Source: Myxococcales bacterium | GTDB lineage: Bacteria; Myxococcota_A; Polyangia; Polyangiales; Polyangiaceae | NCBI GenBank assembly: GCA_025355005.1 | Contig: JANXLV010000019.1 | Span: 1 to 64,000, forward strand | Length of the DNA: 64,000 bases | Direction of reading: 5' to 3' | Shown here: one piece after another, positions 1 through 8,823 of the stretch | How positions within the stretch are numbered: position 1 is the stretch's first letter | How the letters are laid out: each line of letters starts with the position of its first letter | Program-made: the position numbers and the translations under genes | Notes under the pieces: generated by a model | The model's database searches: none | What the model was told of the DNA's origin: nothing | Seen by the model: only the letters and a program-made list of their open reading frames with translations

Positions 1-3
1 TGA

Positions 4-1392
4 TCATGCGGTCGCCTCCACGGCGCCCTTGGGCTCTTCCGATGCTGGCGCGGTGGGCGGCGCGGGCGGCGGGGCGGCGTCCTCTCTGCGTTTGTGCTCA
101 CGCACGACAAGCGCGAGGATACCGAGCCACGCGGCGACACCCACCAGGTTGATCGTCACGAGCAACGTGGTCGACAGTCCCCACCGCTTCATGACGAGCA
201 CGGCCGTGATCGCGTCGCCGGCTCGCACGATGAACGTGTCAGCCAGCTGCTTCACCTTGTACTTGGCCTCGCGGGTGGTGACGAGCCACAGCGACTGCGT
301 GGTGGTGTTCGCGAGCGAGTAGTCCAGGCTGTTCTCGACGACCTTCTGGAAGAAGACGACCGACAGCGTGGGAAGAACCAACAACGTGCCGTAGCCACCG
401 AGCGCCGCGAGCGGCATGGCGAAGAGCGCCTTGCGCACGCCGATGTACTTGATGATGCGCGACACGAGGAAGAGCTGCATCCCCATCCCGAGGATGTTGA
501 TCCATTCGAAGTAGCGCGCCTTGAAGTGGCCGATGAACTCCGTCTTCGAGATCCCCTCAGCGGCGGCGCTCGCGTCTGCGCTGGACAGCATCGTGCGGTC
601 GAGGATGAACTCCCCCATCGAGTTGACGAGGTTCAGCACGAGCAGCATGAGCCCCACGTAGATGAGGTACTTGTCCTTCAGCATCATCGAGAACGCGTTC
701 TCGTGACCGAAGGCCTCCGCCGGCTTCTCGTGCTTGGCTGCCGTGCTTGCGGACTCGCGACGGTGCACGATGTAGCTGATGCCTACGCACCCGGCGAGGA
801 CGAACGCGGCGACCCACATGAGCCCGCTTGGCCCGAGAAAAAGCAGCTTGTCCGCGATGGTGGCGCCAGCGGCTGCGCCAGCGGAGCTGCCCACGCCGAG
901 CACGGGGAAGAGGCGTTTGCCCCGCTCGCCCGCGTAGATGTCCGCACCGAACGCCCAGAACTGAGCGATCACCATGCGGTTGAAGATGCCGACCCACAGG
1001 TAGAACGGGACGCCGAGTGACAACTTGGTGCGAGCCAGGATCGCGAACACGACGAGGTTCGACACGAAGAAGAAGCTCATGTACGCGATGAGCTTCATGC
1101 GCCCGACCCGGGAGGCCAGCCAGCTGTAGACGAGCGTGACGCCGATCAGGAGGACGGACTGCCCCGCGGCCGCGAACTGCTTCAATTCGGCGCCACCGCC
1201 GAGAAGGATGAGCGGCTCGCGAGCCACCTTGAGCAGGTAGTAGGCCGCCAGCAAGAGGAACACGTTGAGCGTCAGCAGGAGCGCCGTGGGGGCTTCACCG
1301 GCGCGCACTTCTGCCACAGCTGACAGCACGGTCTCGACGGGGCCGCGATGCCGCCGCGAGGGTACTGGATCGTGGTGACGCGCGTCGCTCAT
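4..1392 (-). CDS. ATP/ADP translocase-like (Npt/Tlc family) membrane carrier
   Basis: The 462-residue protein has about 11-12 hydrophobic segments and a charged, Pro/Ala-rich C-terminal tail. The segment near residues 375-391 (KYKVKQLADTFIVRAGD) and the preceding NSLDYSLANTTTQSLW stretch are typical of the Tlc/Npt nucleotide-transporter family. Classical members exchange ATP and ADP in plastids and energy parasites; free-living bacteria carry relatives of unproven substrate. I chose the ATG at 1392 (MSDARHH) because an upstream in-frame start would run through the divergent lipoprotein gene at 1449. It could equally be called an MFS-like transporter; the substrate is unknown. Confidence 0.8.
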   Translation of the reverse strand: MSDARHHDPVPSRRHRGPVETVLSAVAEVRAGEAPTALLLTLNVFLLLAAYYLLKVAREPLILLGGGAELKQFAAAGQSVLLIGVTLVYSWLASRVGRMKLIAYMSFFFVSNLVVFAILARTKLSLGVPFYLWVGIFNRMVIAQFWAFGADIYAGERGKRLFPVLGVGSSAGAAAGATIADKLLFLGPSGLMWVAAFVLAGCVGISYIVHRRESASTAAKHEKPAEAFGHENAFSMMLKDKYLIYVGLMLLVLNLVNSMGEFILDRTMLSSADASAAAEGISKTEFIGHFKARYFEWINILGMGMQLFLVSRIIKYIGVRKALFAMPLAALGGYGTLLVLPTLSVVFFQKVVENSLDYSLANTTTQSLWLVTTREAKYKVKQLADTFIVRAGDAITAVLVMKRWGLSTTLLVTINLVGVAAWLGILALVVREHKRREDAAPPPAPPTAPASEEPKGAVEATA

Positions 1393-1448
1393 CGATTTTC
1401 GTCTAACCCCACTTGTGTACCGGTCACTACCACGCTTAAACAATATCC

Positions 1449-3212
1449 ATGATGCAACGGAGGGTGGACGTTCTCTTCGCCGCGGCGCTGGTCGCGCTCG
1501 GCGGATGCGCGACGGATCATGATCGCCGCTTCCCACTTGCGCCGCACATGCAGCGCGATCCGGATCTCGCCTCCGTGTCGCTGCCGTGCAAGGCGGACCC
1601 CACGAAGAAGGATCCCAATCACGTGGCCTGCACCCCCGCGACGTACGTCTCGCCACTTGCGTGGGATGCCATCGACAACGCGATCGCCCGACCCATCACC
1701 GAGACACTGCGCGTTCCCGCGACGACCGAGGCCACGAACGCCACCGCCAAGGACGAGGTGGTGCCCTCGGCCTGGTTCACGCCGCGTCTCGGCGCGCGAC
1801 CGGTGACGCTCGAAGAGGCCACGCGCGGCGCCTGCGAGGCTTCGCAGATCCTCGACGGTAGTGCCGCGGGCGCGGGTGAGTGGCTCATCGACGCGGGCAA
1901 GGCCAACGGCTCGTCTCCTGGGTTTCGCGTCAACATCCCCGGCAAGGGAAAGTACATGTTCAAGTCGGATGACGCCCAGGGCGAGCATCCGACCGCCGCG
2001 AGCGCGATCGGCGCGGCCATCTACCACGCTGCCGGTTTTTACACGTCTTGCGAGCAAGTCGTCTACTTCAACCCTCGCGTCCTTGCGCTGACGCCCGGGC
2101 TGGTCACCCAGGACAACAGCGGACTTCCAAAGCCGTTCGATGCCGCGGCGCTCGAGCACGTTCTCTCGCGCGCGACGAAGCGAGGCGAGCTCGTGCGTAT
2201 GCAAGCGTCCGCGTGGCTGCCGGGCAGGCTGGTCGGCCCGTTCCGCTACGAGGGCACGCGCAAGGACGACCCGAACGACGTCGTGCCGCACGAGGACCGT
2301 CGCGAGCTCCGTGGCGGTCGCCTGCTTGCCGCGTGGACGGAGCACCACGACGCGCGCGAGCAGAACAGCATGGACTCGTGGATCTCCGACGCCGGGAAGG
2401 CGAGTCCCGATGGCTCGCCGGGCTTCGTGCGCCACTACTACCTCGATACGAGTGAGTGCTTCGGCAGCGAGTGGGAGTGGGAGGCGGTGTCCAAGCGCCT
2501 CGGGTACAGCTACCTGCTGGACGTGCCGGACATCACGACCGACTTCCTGACGTTCGGCATCGTGACGCGACCCTGGGATCTCGCGGAGCGCGCGCCCGGC
2601 AAGGAGCACTTTGCGTTCTACGACGTCGAGCGCTTCGTGCCGGAGGAGTGGAAGAACGAGTACCAGAACCCAGCGTTTTCTCGCATGACGGAGCGTGACG
2701 GCGCGTGGATGGCGCGCATGCTGGCGCGCGTGGACCCGGCGCTGGTGCATGCGTTCGTGAAGGCGGGGAACTTCACGAACCCCGACGACGCCGTCTATCT
2801 GGCGAACATCCTGCAGGGACGGCTCGACAAGATCATGTTGCGCTACCTCACGCGGCTGTCGCCGCTGGGTGAGATCAAGCAAGACGGTGACTCCGTGTGC
2901 GCCGTGGATTTCGCGCGGCTGCGTGGCCTCGCGACGGCGGACCATTTTCGCTACGCGGCCACGGTCGCGGGCGAGGGCGCGGGCGAGCCGTCCCGCGTCG
3001 TGTCGCTCAGCCTGCAAGAGAACGGGGCGATCTGCGCGAAGGTGCCGCACAAGGCGGGCCTCGCCGACGCGTTCCGGGACGACGCGAAGGAGCGCTACGT
3101 GGTCGTCACCATCGACAATGGCGTGAGCAAGAACCCGCTCAACTTGCACCTGTACGATCTGGGCGAGCGTGGCTTCTATCTCGCGGGCGTTGAACGTCCC
3201 GATGCGCGTTGA
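1449..3212 (+). CDS. Large lipoprotein of unknown function
   Basis: The 587-residue protein starts with a type II signal peptide; the lipobox (ALGGC) puts the lipidated Cys at residue 20, or 19 if the second ATG at 1452 is used. The mature part is soluble-looking, with Trp- and Asp-rich segments, no membrane helix and no motif I recognise. It is divergent from the nucleotide carrier, with 56 bases between starts. No function is assigned. The lipobox and codon usage support a real gene over the equally long opposite-strand frame. Confidence 0.85.
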   Translation: MMQRRVDVLFAAALVALGGCATDHDRRFPLAPHMQRDPDLASVSLPCKADPTKKDPNHVACTPATYVSPLAWDAIDNAIARPITETLRVPATTEATNATAKDEVVPSAWFTPRLGARPVTLEEATRGACEASQILDGSAAGAGEWLIDAGKANGSSPGFRVNIPGKGKYMFKSDDAQGEHPTAASAIGAAIYHAAGFYTSCEQVVYFNPRVLALTPGLVTQDNSGLPKPFDAAALEHVLSRATKRGELVRMQASAWLPGRLVGPFRYEGTRKDDPNDVVPHEDRRELRGGRLLAAWTEHHDAREQNSMDSWISDAGKASPDGSPGFVRHYYLDTSECFGSEWEWEAVSKRLGYSYLLDVPDITTDFLTFGIVTRPWDLAERAPGKEHFAFYDVERFVPEEWKNEYQNPAFSRMTERDGAWMARMLARVDPALVHAFVKAGNFTNPDDAVYLANILQGRLDKIMLRYLTRLSPLGEIKQDGDSVCAVDFARLRGLATADHFRYAATVAGEGAGEPSRVVSLSLQENGAICAKVPHKAGLADAFRDDAKERYVVVTIDNGVSKNPLNLHLYDLGERGFYLAGVERPDAR

Positions 3213-3249
3213 CGGCGCCAGCACTACTGCCACGCAGTAGAGCTAGGGG

Positions 3250-4269
3250 TTATTCGGTAGCCCAGCGATAGCGGACTCCGAGCTCGGTGAAGTCGCTTCC
3301 GTCGAGCCCGATCTTGTCGGGGCCGAGTAACATCATGACGAAGCTCCCGCGCAGCTCCACGCGCCGGGAGAGCGCGATGCGCACCACGGGGCCCGCGCGG
3401 AACGTGATTGCGTCATCCCGCTTGGGAACGTCCAGGACATCTGCCACGAGGCCCACGGAATGCTGGCTGTAGGCGCCGAGCCGGATCAGATAGCCACCTC
3501 GGCCGCGGTAGATGAGGGGCGGGGCAACGACGACCTTCATTGTCTCCTCGAACGCGTATTCGCCATTCGGAACATTGGTGACGTAGGAGACGGTCCCACG
3601 CAGCACGACGGCGCCCGGCCCCAGCGGAATGGTCGAGTCCAGCTCGGCCTCGTAGGTGAGGATCTTCTGCTGCGCGCCTTCGCTCGTGGAGATGTCGAGC
3701 CGGTCGTAGTTCGGCTTCTGCGGAAGGAACGAACGATTGAACGAGACGACGTAGCGAGGCCCGACACGAAGGTCGACATACGGGAGCTCGGCCCGGATTC
3801 CGGCGTAGACGCCCGCGACGTCGCTGCTCACGATGGGGTTCGCATCCACGCCGATCCATTTCGTGAACGGCTTGCCATATCCGAGAGTGACCCGAGGCCG
3901 CAGGTACACGAAGCCGATGTCGATGGTGGTCGAGACGAACGGCCGAGACGGAAGCGCCGCCCAGGACCGCGTCATGCGCGGGTCCATCAGCCTGTCCTCG
4001 AGGGGAGTAGGAAAGAGGGAGAGCGGAGGCCTGGGATCGACGCGGGGAAAGTCGGAGGGCGCCGTCGGAGTCGAGAGCGTGGTCGTCGTGGAGGTCGTGG
4101 TCCGCGACCCGGTCGTGGGTGAGGTCGAGGTCGAGGTCGAGGTCGGAGGCGCGGGCGGTGGGCCTTCCTCGGGCACCCAGCCCGACGTCGACTGCGTCAC
4201 GTTCGCGAGGGCCGTCGCCGACACCGTGGTCGTGGCGAGCGTGACGCAGAAGATCAAGCGCGCGCGCAT
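3250..4269 (-). CDS. Secreted outer-membrane-like protein with Thr/Ser-rich linker
   Basis: The 339-residue protein has a signal peptide (MRARLIFCVTLATTTVSATALA), then a low-complexity region of alternating Ser/Thr and Pro up to about residue 75. The remainder has alternating hydrophobic/aromatic strands such as VSTTIDIGFVYLRPRVTLGY, consistent with a beta-barrel. Its ATG shares one base with the TGA of the PAP2 gene upstream, so it is the last gene of a three-gene operon (ATP-grasp, PAP2, this). Function is unknown; an outer-membrane role is inferred from composition only. Confidence 0.75.
   Translation of the reverse strand: MRARLIFCVTLATTTVSATALANVTQSTSGWVPEEGPPPAPPTSTSTSTSPTTGSRTTTSTTTTLSTPTAPSDFPRVDPRPPLSLFPTPLEDRLMDPRMTRSWAALPSRPFVSTTIDIGFVYLRPRVTLGYGKPFTKWIGVDANPIVSSDVAGVYAGIRAELPYVDLRVGPRYVVSFNRSFLPQKPNYDRLDISTSEGAQQKILTYEAELDSTIPLGPGAVVLRGTVSYVTNVPNGEYAFEETMKVVVAPPLIYRGRGGYLIRLGAYSQHSVGLVADVLDVPKRDDAITFRAGPVVRIALSRRVELRGSFVMMLLGPDKIGLDGSDFTELGVRYRWATE
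4121..4144 (+). repeat. GAGGTC hexanucleotide repeat (4 units)
   Basis: Four consecutive GAGGTC units encode, on the minus strand, the Ser-Thr linker behind the signal peptide of the outer-membrane-like protein. The same unit recurs at 36109, 57053 and, degenerate, at 10602. Confidence 0.85.
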
Positions 4270-5312
4270 CAGAACGACCCCACGAGGCCGGCGCCGTTGG
4301 CGGTGGGGAATAGGCTCATCTTCACGGCTCCCACGTGGACGCCAAAATCCACGCGCTTGTAGTGAAGCCAGGGCACTCCGTAGCCCACCATCGTTCCGAT
4401 GATGGCGCCCGTCATGACATCACTTGTATAGTGCATGTCGCTGACCACGCGGAACGCCGACGTCATCACCGCCGCCGCGTAGCCGCCGCCGCAGCTGATG
4501 GCATCCCACGGCTCGCCGAGGAGCTCGTTCTTCTCGTGGTCCAGGCAGACCAGCGCTGCCGTCGTGAACCCGAACGCGGCGTGGCCGCTGAAGAAGCTGC
4601 GATAGTGGTTGGGGCCTTGGCAGTCGATCGAGGTGCTCGGCAGCTCCGCCGTTCCGCAGTTCACGCCGTAGGGGCGTTCGCGGCTCACGAGGACGTTGGT
4701 CGCCCCCTGTATCGCGCCAGCAATGGCGAGCGTCTCGAGGTCGAGCAGCGCCATCTCTTGCGCTGCCTCGCGACTGCCGCGGTACCACCATGCGGTCATC
4801 AGTGAATCGATGAAGAACGGCCATGTGGCCTCGAGTGAGAGCCCGACGTCGCTCGCGTCACGGAACGTGTACCGGATCTGAGATGCGTCAGGGCGGAGCG
4901 CGTTGCGCACCTGGCGGTCGAAGAGGACCGGGCCCTGGAGCGAGTGGCTCGAGAGTGGATGAAAGATGGCGGAGGCCAGCGTGATCGCGCCCGCGCTCGC
5001 CGTCACCACGTAGTCCGCGGTGCCGAAGCGACGCCATTTCCAGAACAGCGGCTTCACGGCGAAGTCCGGGTTCTGTGGCGTACCGCCGAGGACGAGAATG
5101 TTCGGATCCGGTACCGGCGGCGGCTCGCCCGGCGGCGTGTTCTGGGTCGGTCCCGTGGGTGGCGGAAGCGGTGTGACCTTGGGGGTCACGTCGATCTGCG
5201 CGATGCGCGCCGGCTCAGGCTCAGCGCGCGCCACCGCCGGTCCACCGATGAGGCCCAGCGAAACGAGCAACGCGAGCGCGCGTCGTGAACGAAGCGGGAG
5301 GAGGAGGCGCAA
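4269..5312 (-). CDS. PAP2-superfamily phosphatase, exported
   Basis: The frame contains the three PAP2 (type 2 phosphatidic acid phosphatase) motifs: RERPYGVNC, FFSGHAAFGF near residues 238-247 and SDMHYTSDVMTG near residue 290, including the catalytic histidines. Such enzymes dephosphorylate lipid phosphates or polyprenyl pyrophosphates on the periplasmic side. I chose the TTG at 5312 because it gives a clean signal peptide (MRLLLPLRSRRALALLVSLG, ending ARA) and begins 5 bases after the ATP-grasp stop. Upstream starts in this frame overlap that gene. The protein is 347 residues. Substrate cannot be told. Confidence 0.85.
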   Translation of the reverse strand: MRLLLPLRSRRALALLVSLGLIGGPAVARAEPEPARIAQIDVTPKVTPLPPPTGPTQNTPPGEPPPVPDPNILVLGGTPQNPDFAVKPLFWKWRRFGTADYVVTASAGAITLASAIFHPLSSHSLQGPVLFDRQVRNALRPDASQIRYTFRDASDVGLSLEATWPFFIDSLMTAWWYRGSREAAQEMALLDLETLAIAGAIQGATNVLVSRERPYGVNCGTAELPSTSIDCQGPNHYRSFFSGHAAFGFTTAALVCLDHEKNELLGEPWDAISCGGGYAAAVMTSAFRVVSDMHYTSDVMTGAIIGTMVGYGVPWLHYKRVDFGVHVGAVKMSLFPTANGAGLVGSF

Positions 5313-5317
5313 GGCGG

Positions 5318-6571
5318 TCAGGAGTATACGATGCGCACGTTCTGGACCAGCGCGAGCAGGGCCTCCTTCGCGCCTTCGGTTGTCTCGGATCGGACGTAGG
5401 CATAGCCCTCGCCCTCGTAGCCATCCGCGCGCGGCTGCCCCACCTTTGGTGAGCGCATCTCCACGAGCGCGTCCCCCGCGTCGGCCACCGCGCGCTCGAT
5501 TCCCTTCACGGAGGCGACGCGCGTCCCCTGCCCTTGCCCGCGGAAGAACGCGGCCCCTGCAGCGCGGACACGCTTCTTCGGAACGAACTCGTCCTTGGCG
5601 ATGAGCCGCGCCCATGCGGCAAAAAAGCTCGTGTCGTAGGCAATGCTCATCAACGGCATGATCCCGACTCCCGGTGGTCTCGCGCCCACCTCGTTGACGA
5701 GGGAGCTGCCGTCCTCACGCAGGAACCACTCCATGTGCGTCAGCGCGGTCCCGGCCGCGGTGTTGGCCGCGTCGCCGAAGAGCGCAGACAGCGCCGCGCC
5801 GTTCGTGTCGTGGAAGCGGGTCCAATCGGTCTCCTCTTCTTCGCGCGGCAGGAGGACGCAGTATTGCATCCACGGATTCTCGAGTGTCTCGAGCGGGGAC
5901 GGCAGGTAGCGGGTACCAGATCGCCACACCGGAACGCCCCGCACAGTGACAGTTTCGCACGTGTACTCGCGCGCGCGGATGAACTCCTCCACTTGAAGGG
6001 GGATGTCCGTAGATGGGGCAATCCCTTGCGCGAAGAGCGCGTCCACATCCGCGTCGTGCGCCACCCGAAAGGTGGAACGCGCGCCGAGGCCAGCCTGCGG
6101 CTTCACGATGGCCGGATACCCGAGCTCGGAGAGCGCGGTGCGCAGTCCTTCCTTCGACCCCACGAGCAGGCTCCGCGCAACAGGGACACCACGCGCACGC
6201 AGCACCTCCTTCATGCGGTCCTTGTCGCGGAAGCGGCGCGCGATCTCGGGAAGCATGCCTTCGATGTCGAGCGCCGCCCGCACCTCCGCCAGTGGCATCT
6301 GCAGCTGCTCGAGCGCGCCGGTCAAGCGGTCCACGGGGCCCACGCCGCGCGAGATGGCGCGCACCGCGGTCGTGATGTCCGCCGCGTTCATCGGATCATT
6401 CACGCGATAGTGCGCAGCGAGGTGCGGTCGCAACGCAGTGGGGATCGCTGTGTCGGGATCTCCGCTCACGACGCTGGTGCGCACGCCCGCACTCGCGAGG
6501 GAAGCGAAGGCGGCGACATAGCGATTCGTGTTCTCGGCGAAACGCGGCGCGATGAAGACGACGTGCGGCAT
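5318..6571 (-). CDS. ATP-grasp domain protein
   Basis: The 417-residue protein has an N-terminal Rossmann-like part (MPHVVFIAPRFAENTNRYVA) and a central ATP-grasp fold: the lysine strand YPAIVKPQAGLGARSTFRV, the QVEEFI hinge, and NEVGARPPG as the metal-binding segment. ATP-grasp enzymes ligate a carboxylate to an amine or thiol through an acyl phosphate; the actual substrates are unknown. It is first in a minus-strand operon with a PAP2 phosphatase and an outer-membrane-like protein, which suggests an envelope or secreted product. Confidence 0.85.
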   Translation of the reverse strand: MPHVVFIAPRFAENTNRYVAAFASLASAGVRTSVVSGDPDTAIPTALRPHLAAHYRVNDPMNAADITTAVRAISRGVGPVDRLTGALEQLQMPLAEVRAALDIEGMLPEIARRFRDKDRMKEVLRARGVPVARSLLVGSKEGLRTALSELGYPAIVKPQAGLGARSTFRVAHDADVDALFAQGIAPSTDIPLQVEEFIRAREYTCETVTVRGVPVWRSGTRYLPSPLETLENPWMQYCVLLPREEEETDWTRFHDTNGAALSALFGDAANTAAGTALTHMEWFLREDGSSLVNEVGARPPGVGIMPLMSIAYDTSFFAAWARLIAKDEFVPKKRVRAAGAAFFRGQGQGTRVASVKGIERAVADAGDALVEMRSPKVGQPRADGYEGEGYAYVRSETTEGAKEALLALVQNVRIVYS

Positions 6572-6610
6572 CTACGCCCGTCTACCGCACAACGCCGTGA
6601 GCATCAAACC

Positions 6611-8755
6611 CTAGCGCGCGCAGCGACCGCCTTGCGCCCAGTACTTGTTCGTACCGAGGACGTTGACACCGCAGGAGCCCGCGCCCGAGAACGGGATCGG
6701 GTGACCCTGCCATGAGCCCGAGCGCGACCAGCAGTTGTTCGCACCGCTGATGTTCAGCGCGTTGAAGACGTTGCCGCCGAGGTCCAGGATGCCACCCTTG
6801 CCGGCGCCGTTGGGGAAGCGTCCCGGCGGGGCGATGTAGATGGTGTAGTCCGGGTTCGTGCCGCTGTTGCGGGTGACGCCGTTCCAGTAGTTGTAGTTGT
6901 AGTTCGCCCACCCGAGGTTCGTGAGGTTGTCACCCGCGAGCGGTCCGACGACGTTCGGCGGGGACTGGTATTGGCCATACGACTCCGTGTAGCCGGCACC
7001 ACCCTTGGGGTCCGAGTCATATGCGAACAGGTATCCGGCAGGATTGCCGAGGCCCGGCGCTGCGCCGCCCGCGGGATTGCCCCAGGGCTTGCTGCCGAGC
7101 CACAGGAAGTCGATCTGCTCGAGCGTGGGCAGGTGCCCGCCGTCCCACGCGCAGAAGGCCGCGGTGATGTACGACTCGACGCAGTTCATCGAGCGCTCGT
7201 CGTCGAACGCCTGCGTCCAGTACTGCTTGTCACCGAACGCCGTGTTGATCGCGTCGGGGATGCGGTAGCTGCGCGCGCCGTTGCCGTTGATGAAGCAACC
7301 CTCGTTCGCGCCGACGGCTCCGGGCGGATGCACGTAGGGGCCGAACTCCTGGTAGACGCCGTCGCCGACGTTGGGTGTGCCGTAGTTGCCGCTGTCCATC
7401 TTGTCGGGCAGGAACGCCGTCCATGCAGGGTTCCACCATGCGGGGGTGTGGTTCGAGATCCACGTGCGCATGTCGCCGTTGGTGAACGTGACGAACGCGC
7501 GCATGCGGCCTGCGGTGATGTTGTACTTGTCGATCGACGTGGTTGCCACGACCGGACCACCGTGCGTCGTGGCCTGGGGCAGACCGGCGACGACCGTGGT
7601 CACGCAGCAGCTCTCGTTAGCGGCGGGACCGCAAGTGTCGCCGCCGTGCTGGCCAGTGCAGGAGATCTTGTCTGCGCACTTGCCCTTGTAGTTGCAGCCA
7701 CCGGAGCCGCAGTCCGTGCCGACGAGACAGGCCCCGCCGGTGGGGCATGCCAGAGCAAACGTGGGCGCGCCGCCGCCGCAGTCCACGTCCGTTTCGGTGC
7801 CGTTCTGGTAGCCGTCCATGTTGGTCGGCGTGGCGCACTTCTTCAGCGGGTTGCAGTAGGCCGACGTGCAGTCGGTGCCATCTGCACACGCATAGGTGTC
7901 GGCGCATAGGGGCGCGCCGTCGAGCGAGTGACCGCCGCAGTCGATGTCGCTTTCGCCGAAGTCCTTCTTGCCATCCGAATAGCCGTTGGCGACGCAGAGC
8001 AGCCCCGCGCTGCAGTAGGTGCTCGTGCAGTCGTTGTTCAGTACGCACGCGAAGCCCACATCACACGTCGGAGCCATGTCCGTGCTGTTGCCGCCGCAGT
8101 CGATCGCGCTCTCGCCGAAGTCCTTCTTGCCGTCCGTTGCGCCGGGGGTGCAAGTGAGACCCACGCTGCATGCAGCGCTCGTGCAGTCGTTGTCCAGCAC
8201 GCACATCTTCGTGTTGGCGCACTTGGGCGCGCCGTCGGTCGTGTTGCCACCGCAATCGATGTCGCTCTCGCCGAAGTCCTGGATGCCGTCGGATGCGCCC
8301 GGCGTCGAGCACGTCTTGCCCGTGCCGCAGTTGGCGTTCAAGCAGTCGGCGTTGTTCACGCACGTCTTGCCAAGCGCGCACTTCGAGGCCATGTCGGTCG
8401 TCGCGCCACCGCAGTCGATGTCGCTCTCGCCGAAGTCCTTCTTGCCGTCCTTCGACCCTGTGGTGCACTTGCCATCGACGCCGCACGCCTTGCTCGTACA
8501 GTCCGTGTCGGCCTTGCACGCCGCGCCCGCTGCGCAGTTGGGTGAGCATGCGCCAGGGCCCGCGTCCTTGTTGCCGCCGCTGCCAGCATCCTTGCCACCG
8601 GCGCTGCCATCGGGGCCGCCGCCGCCACCACTGTCGGTTCCATCCACCGTTCCGCCGTCGTCGGTGCCTCCGTTTCCTTCGGAGCCACCACTACATGCGG
8701 CGACGAGGATTCCCAGGGTGGCGGTACACACGAGCAGCGGTCGGATACGAAGCAT
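6611..8755 (-). CDS. Cys-rich repeat lipoprotein with formylglycine-enzyme-like C-terminus
   Basis: The ATG at 8755 has a strong Shine-Dalgarno (AAAGGAG, 7 bases upstream). The 714-residue protein has a lipobox (ILVAAC) followed by a Gly/Asp linker. Five Cys-rich repeats of about 52-53 residues, keyed by DFGESDIDCGG or a variant, come next. The C-terminal half (SYITAAFCAWDGGHLPTLEQ, ILDLGGNVFN, SRSGSWQG) resembles the SUMF1/EgtB formylglycine-generating-enzyme fold, often used as a binding scaffold in myxobacterial surface proteins. Catalytic function is not demonstrated. It is probably displayed on the cell surface. Confidence 0.85.
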   Translation of the reverse strand: MLRIRPLLVCTATLGILVAACSGGSEGNGGTDDGGTVDGTDSGGGGGPDGSAGGKDAGSGGNKDAGPGACSPNCAAGAACKADTDCTSKACGVDGKCTTGSKDGKKDFGESDIDCGGATTDMASKCALGKTCVNNADCLNANCGTGKTCSTPGASDGIQDFGESDIDCGGNTTDGAPKCANTKMCVLDNDCTSAACSVGLTCTPGATDGKKDFGESAIDCGGNSTDMAPTCDVGFACVLNNDCTSTYCSAGLLCVANGYSDGKKDFGESDIDCGGHSLDGAPLCADTYACADGTDCTSAYCNPLKKCATPTNMDGYQNGTETDVDCGGGAPTFALACPTGGACLVGTDCGSGGCNYKGKCADKISCTGQHGGDTCGPAANESCCVTTVVAGLPQATTHGGPVVATTSIDKYNITAGRMRAFVTFTNGDMRTWISNHTPAWWNPAWTAFLPDKMDSGNYGTPNVGDGVYQEFGPYVHPPGAVGANEGCFINGNGARSYRIPDAINTAFGDKQYWTQAFDDERSMNCVESYITAAFCAWDGGHLPTLEQIDFLWLGSKPWGNPAGGAAPGLGNPAGYLFAYDSDPKGGAGYTESYGQYQSPPNVVGPLAGDNLTNLGWANYNYNYWNGVTRNSGTNPDYTIYIAPPGRFPNGAGKGGILDLGGNVFNALNISGANNCWSRSGSWQGHPIPFSGAGSCGVNVLGTNKYWAQGGRCAR
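7660..8560 (-). repeat. Coding tandem repeat, period about 156-159 bp
   Basis: Equivalent points of the repeat (the TCGAT inside the DxDCGG codons) lie at 7941, 8100, 8256 and 8415, giving a period of 156-159 bp, plus a more divergent fifth copy nearer 7780. Each unit carries about six cysteines, DGKKDFGES(D/A)IDCGG-like keys, and a NDCTSxxC-type segment. The repeats lie within the lipoprotein at 6611-8755. Confidence 0.85.
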
Positions 8756-8823
8756 CAAGGCTCCTTTGGTGTGGGGCGGAGTCGAAGTAGAGCAGTAGAT
8801 AAGAGTAGCGCGTCCAAGCCTGC

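Noticed and set aside
1389-3233. 614-codon open frame on the minus strand opposite the unknown lipoprotein
   Set aside because: Arg/Val/His-rich shadow of a high-GC gene, no signal or domain; the plus strand has a lipobox and coding-like composition.
7660-8560. Tandem DNA repeat that might be a CRISPR array
   Set aside because: Period of about 156-159 bp in coding frame with degenerate units; encodes Cys-rich repeats, not short repeats with unique spacers.
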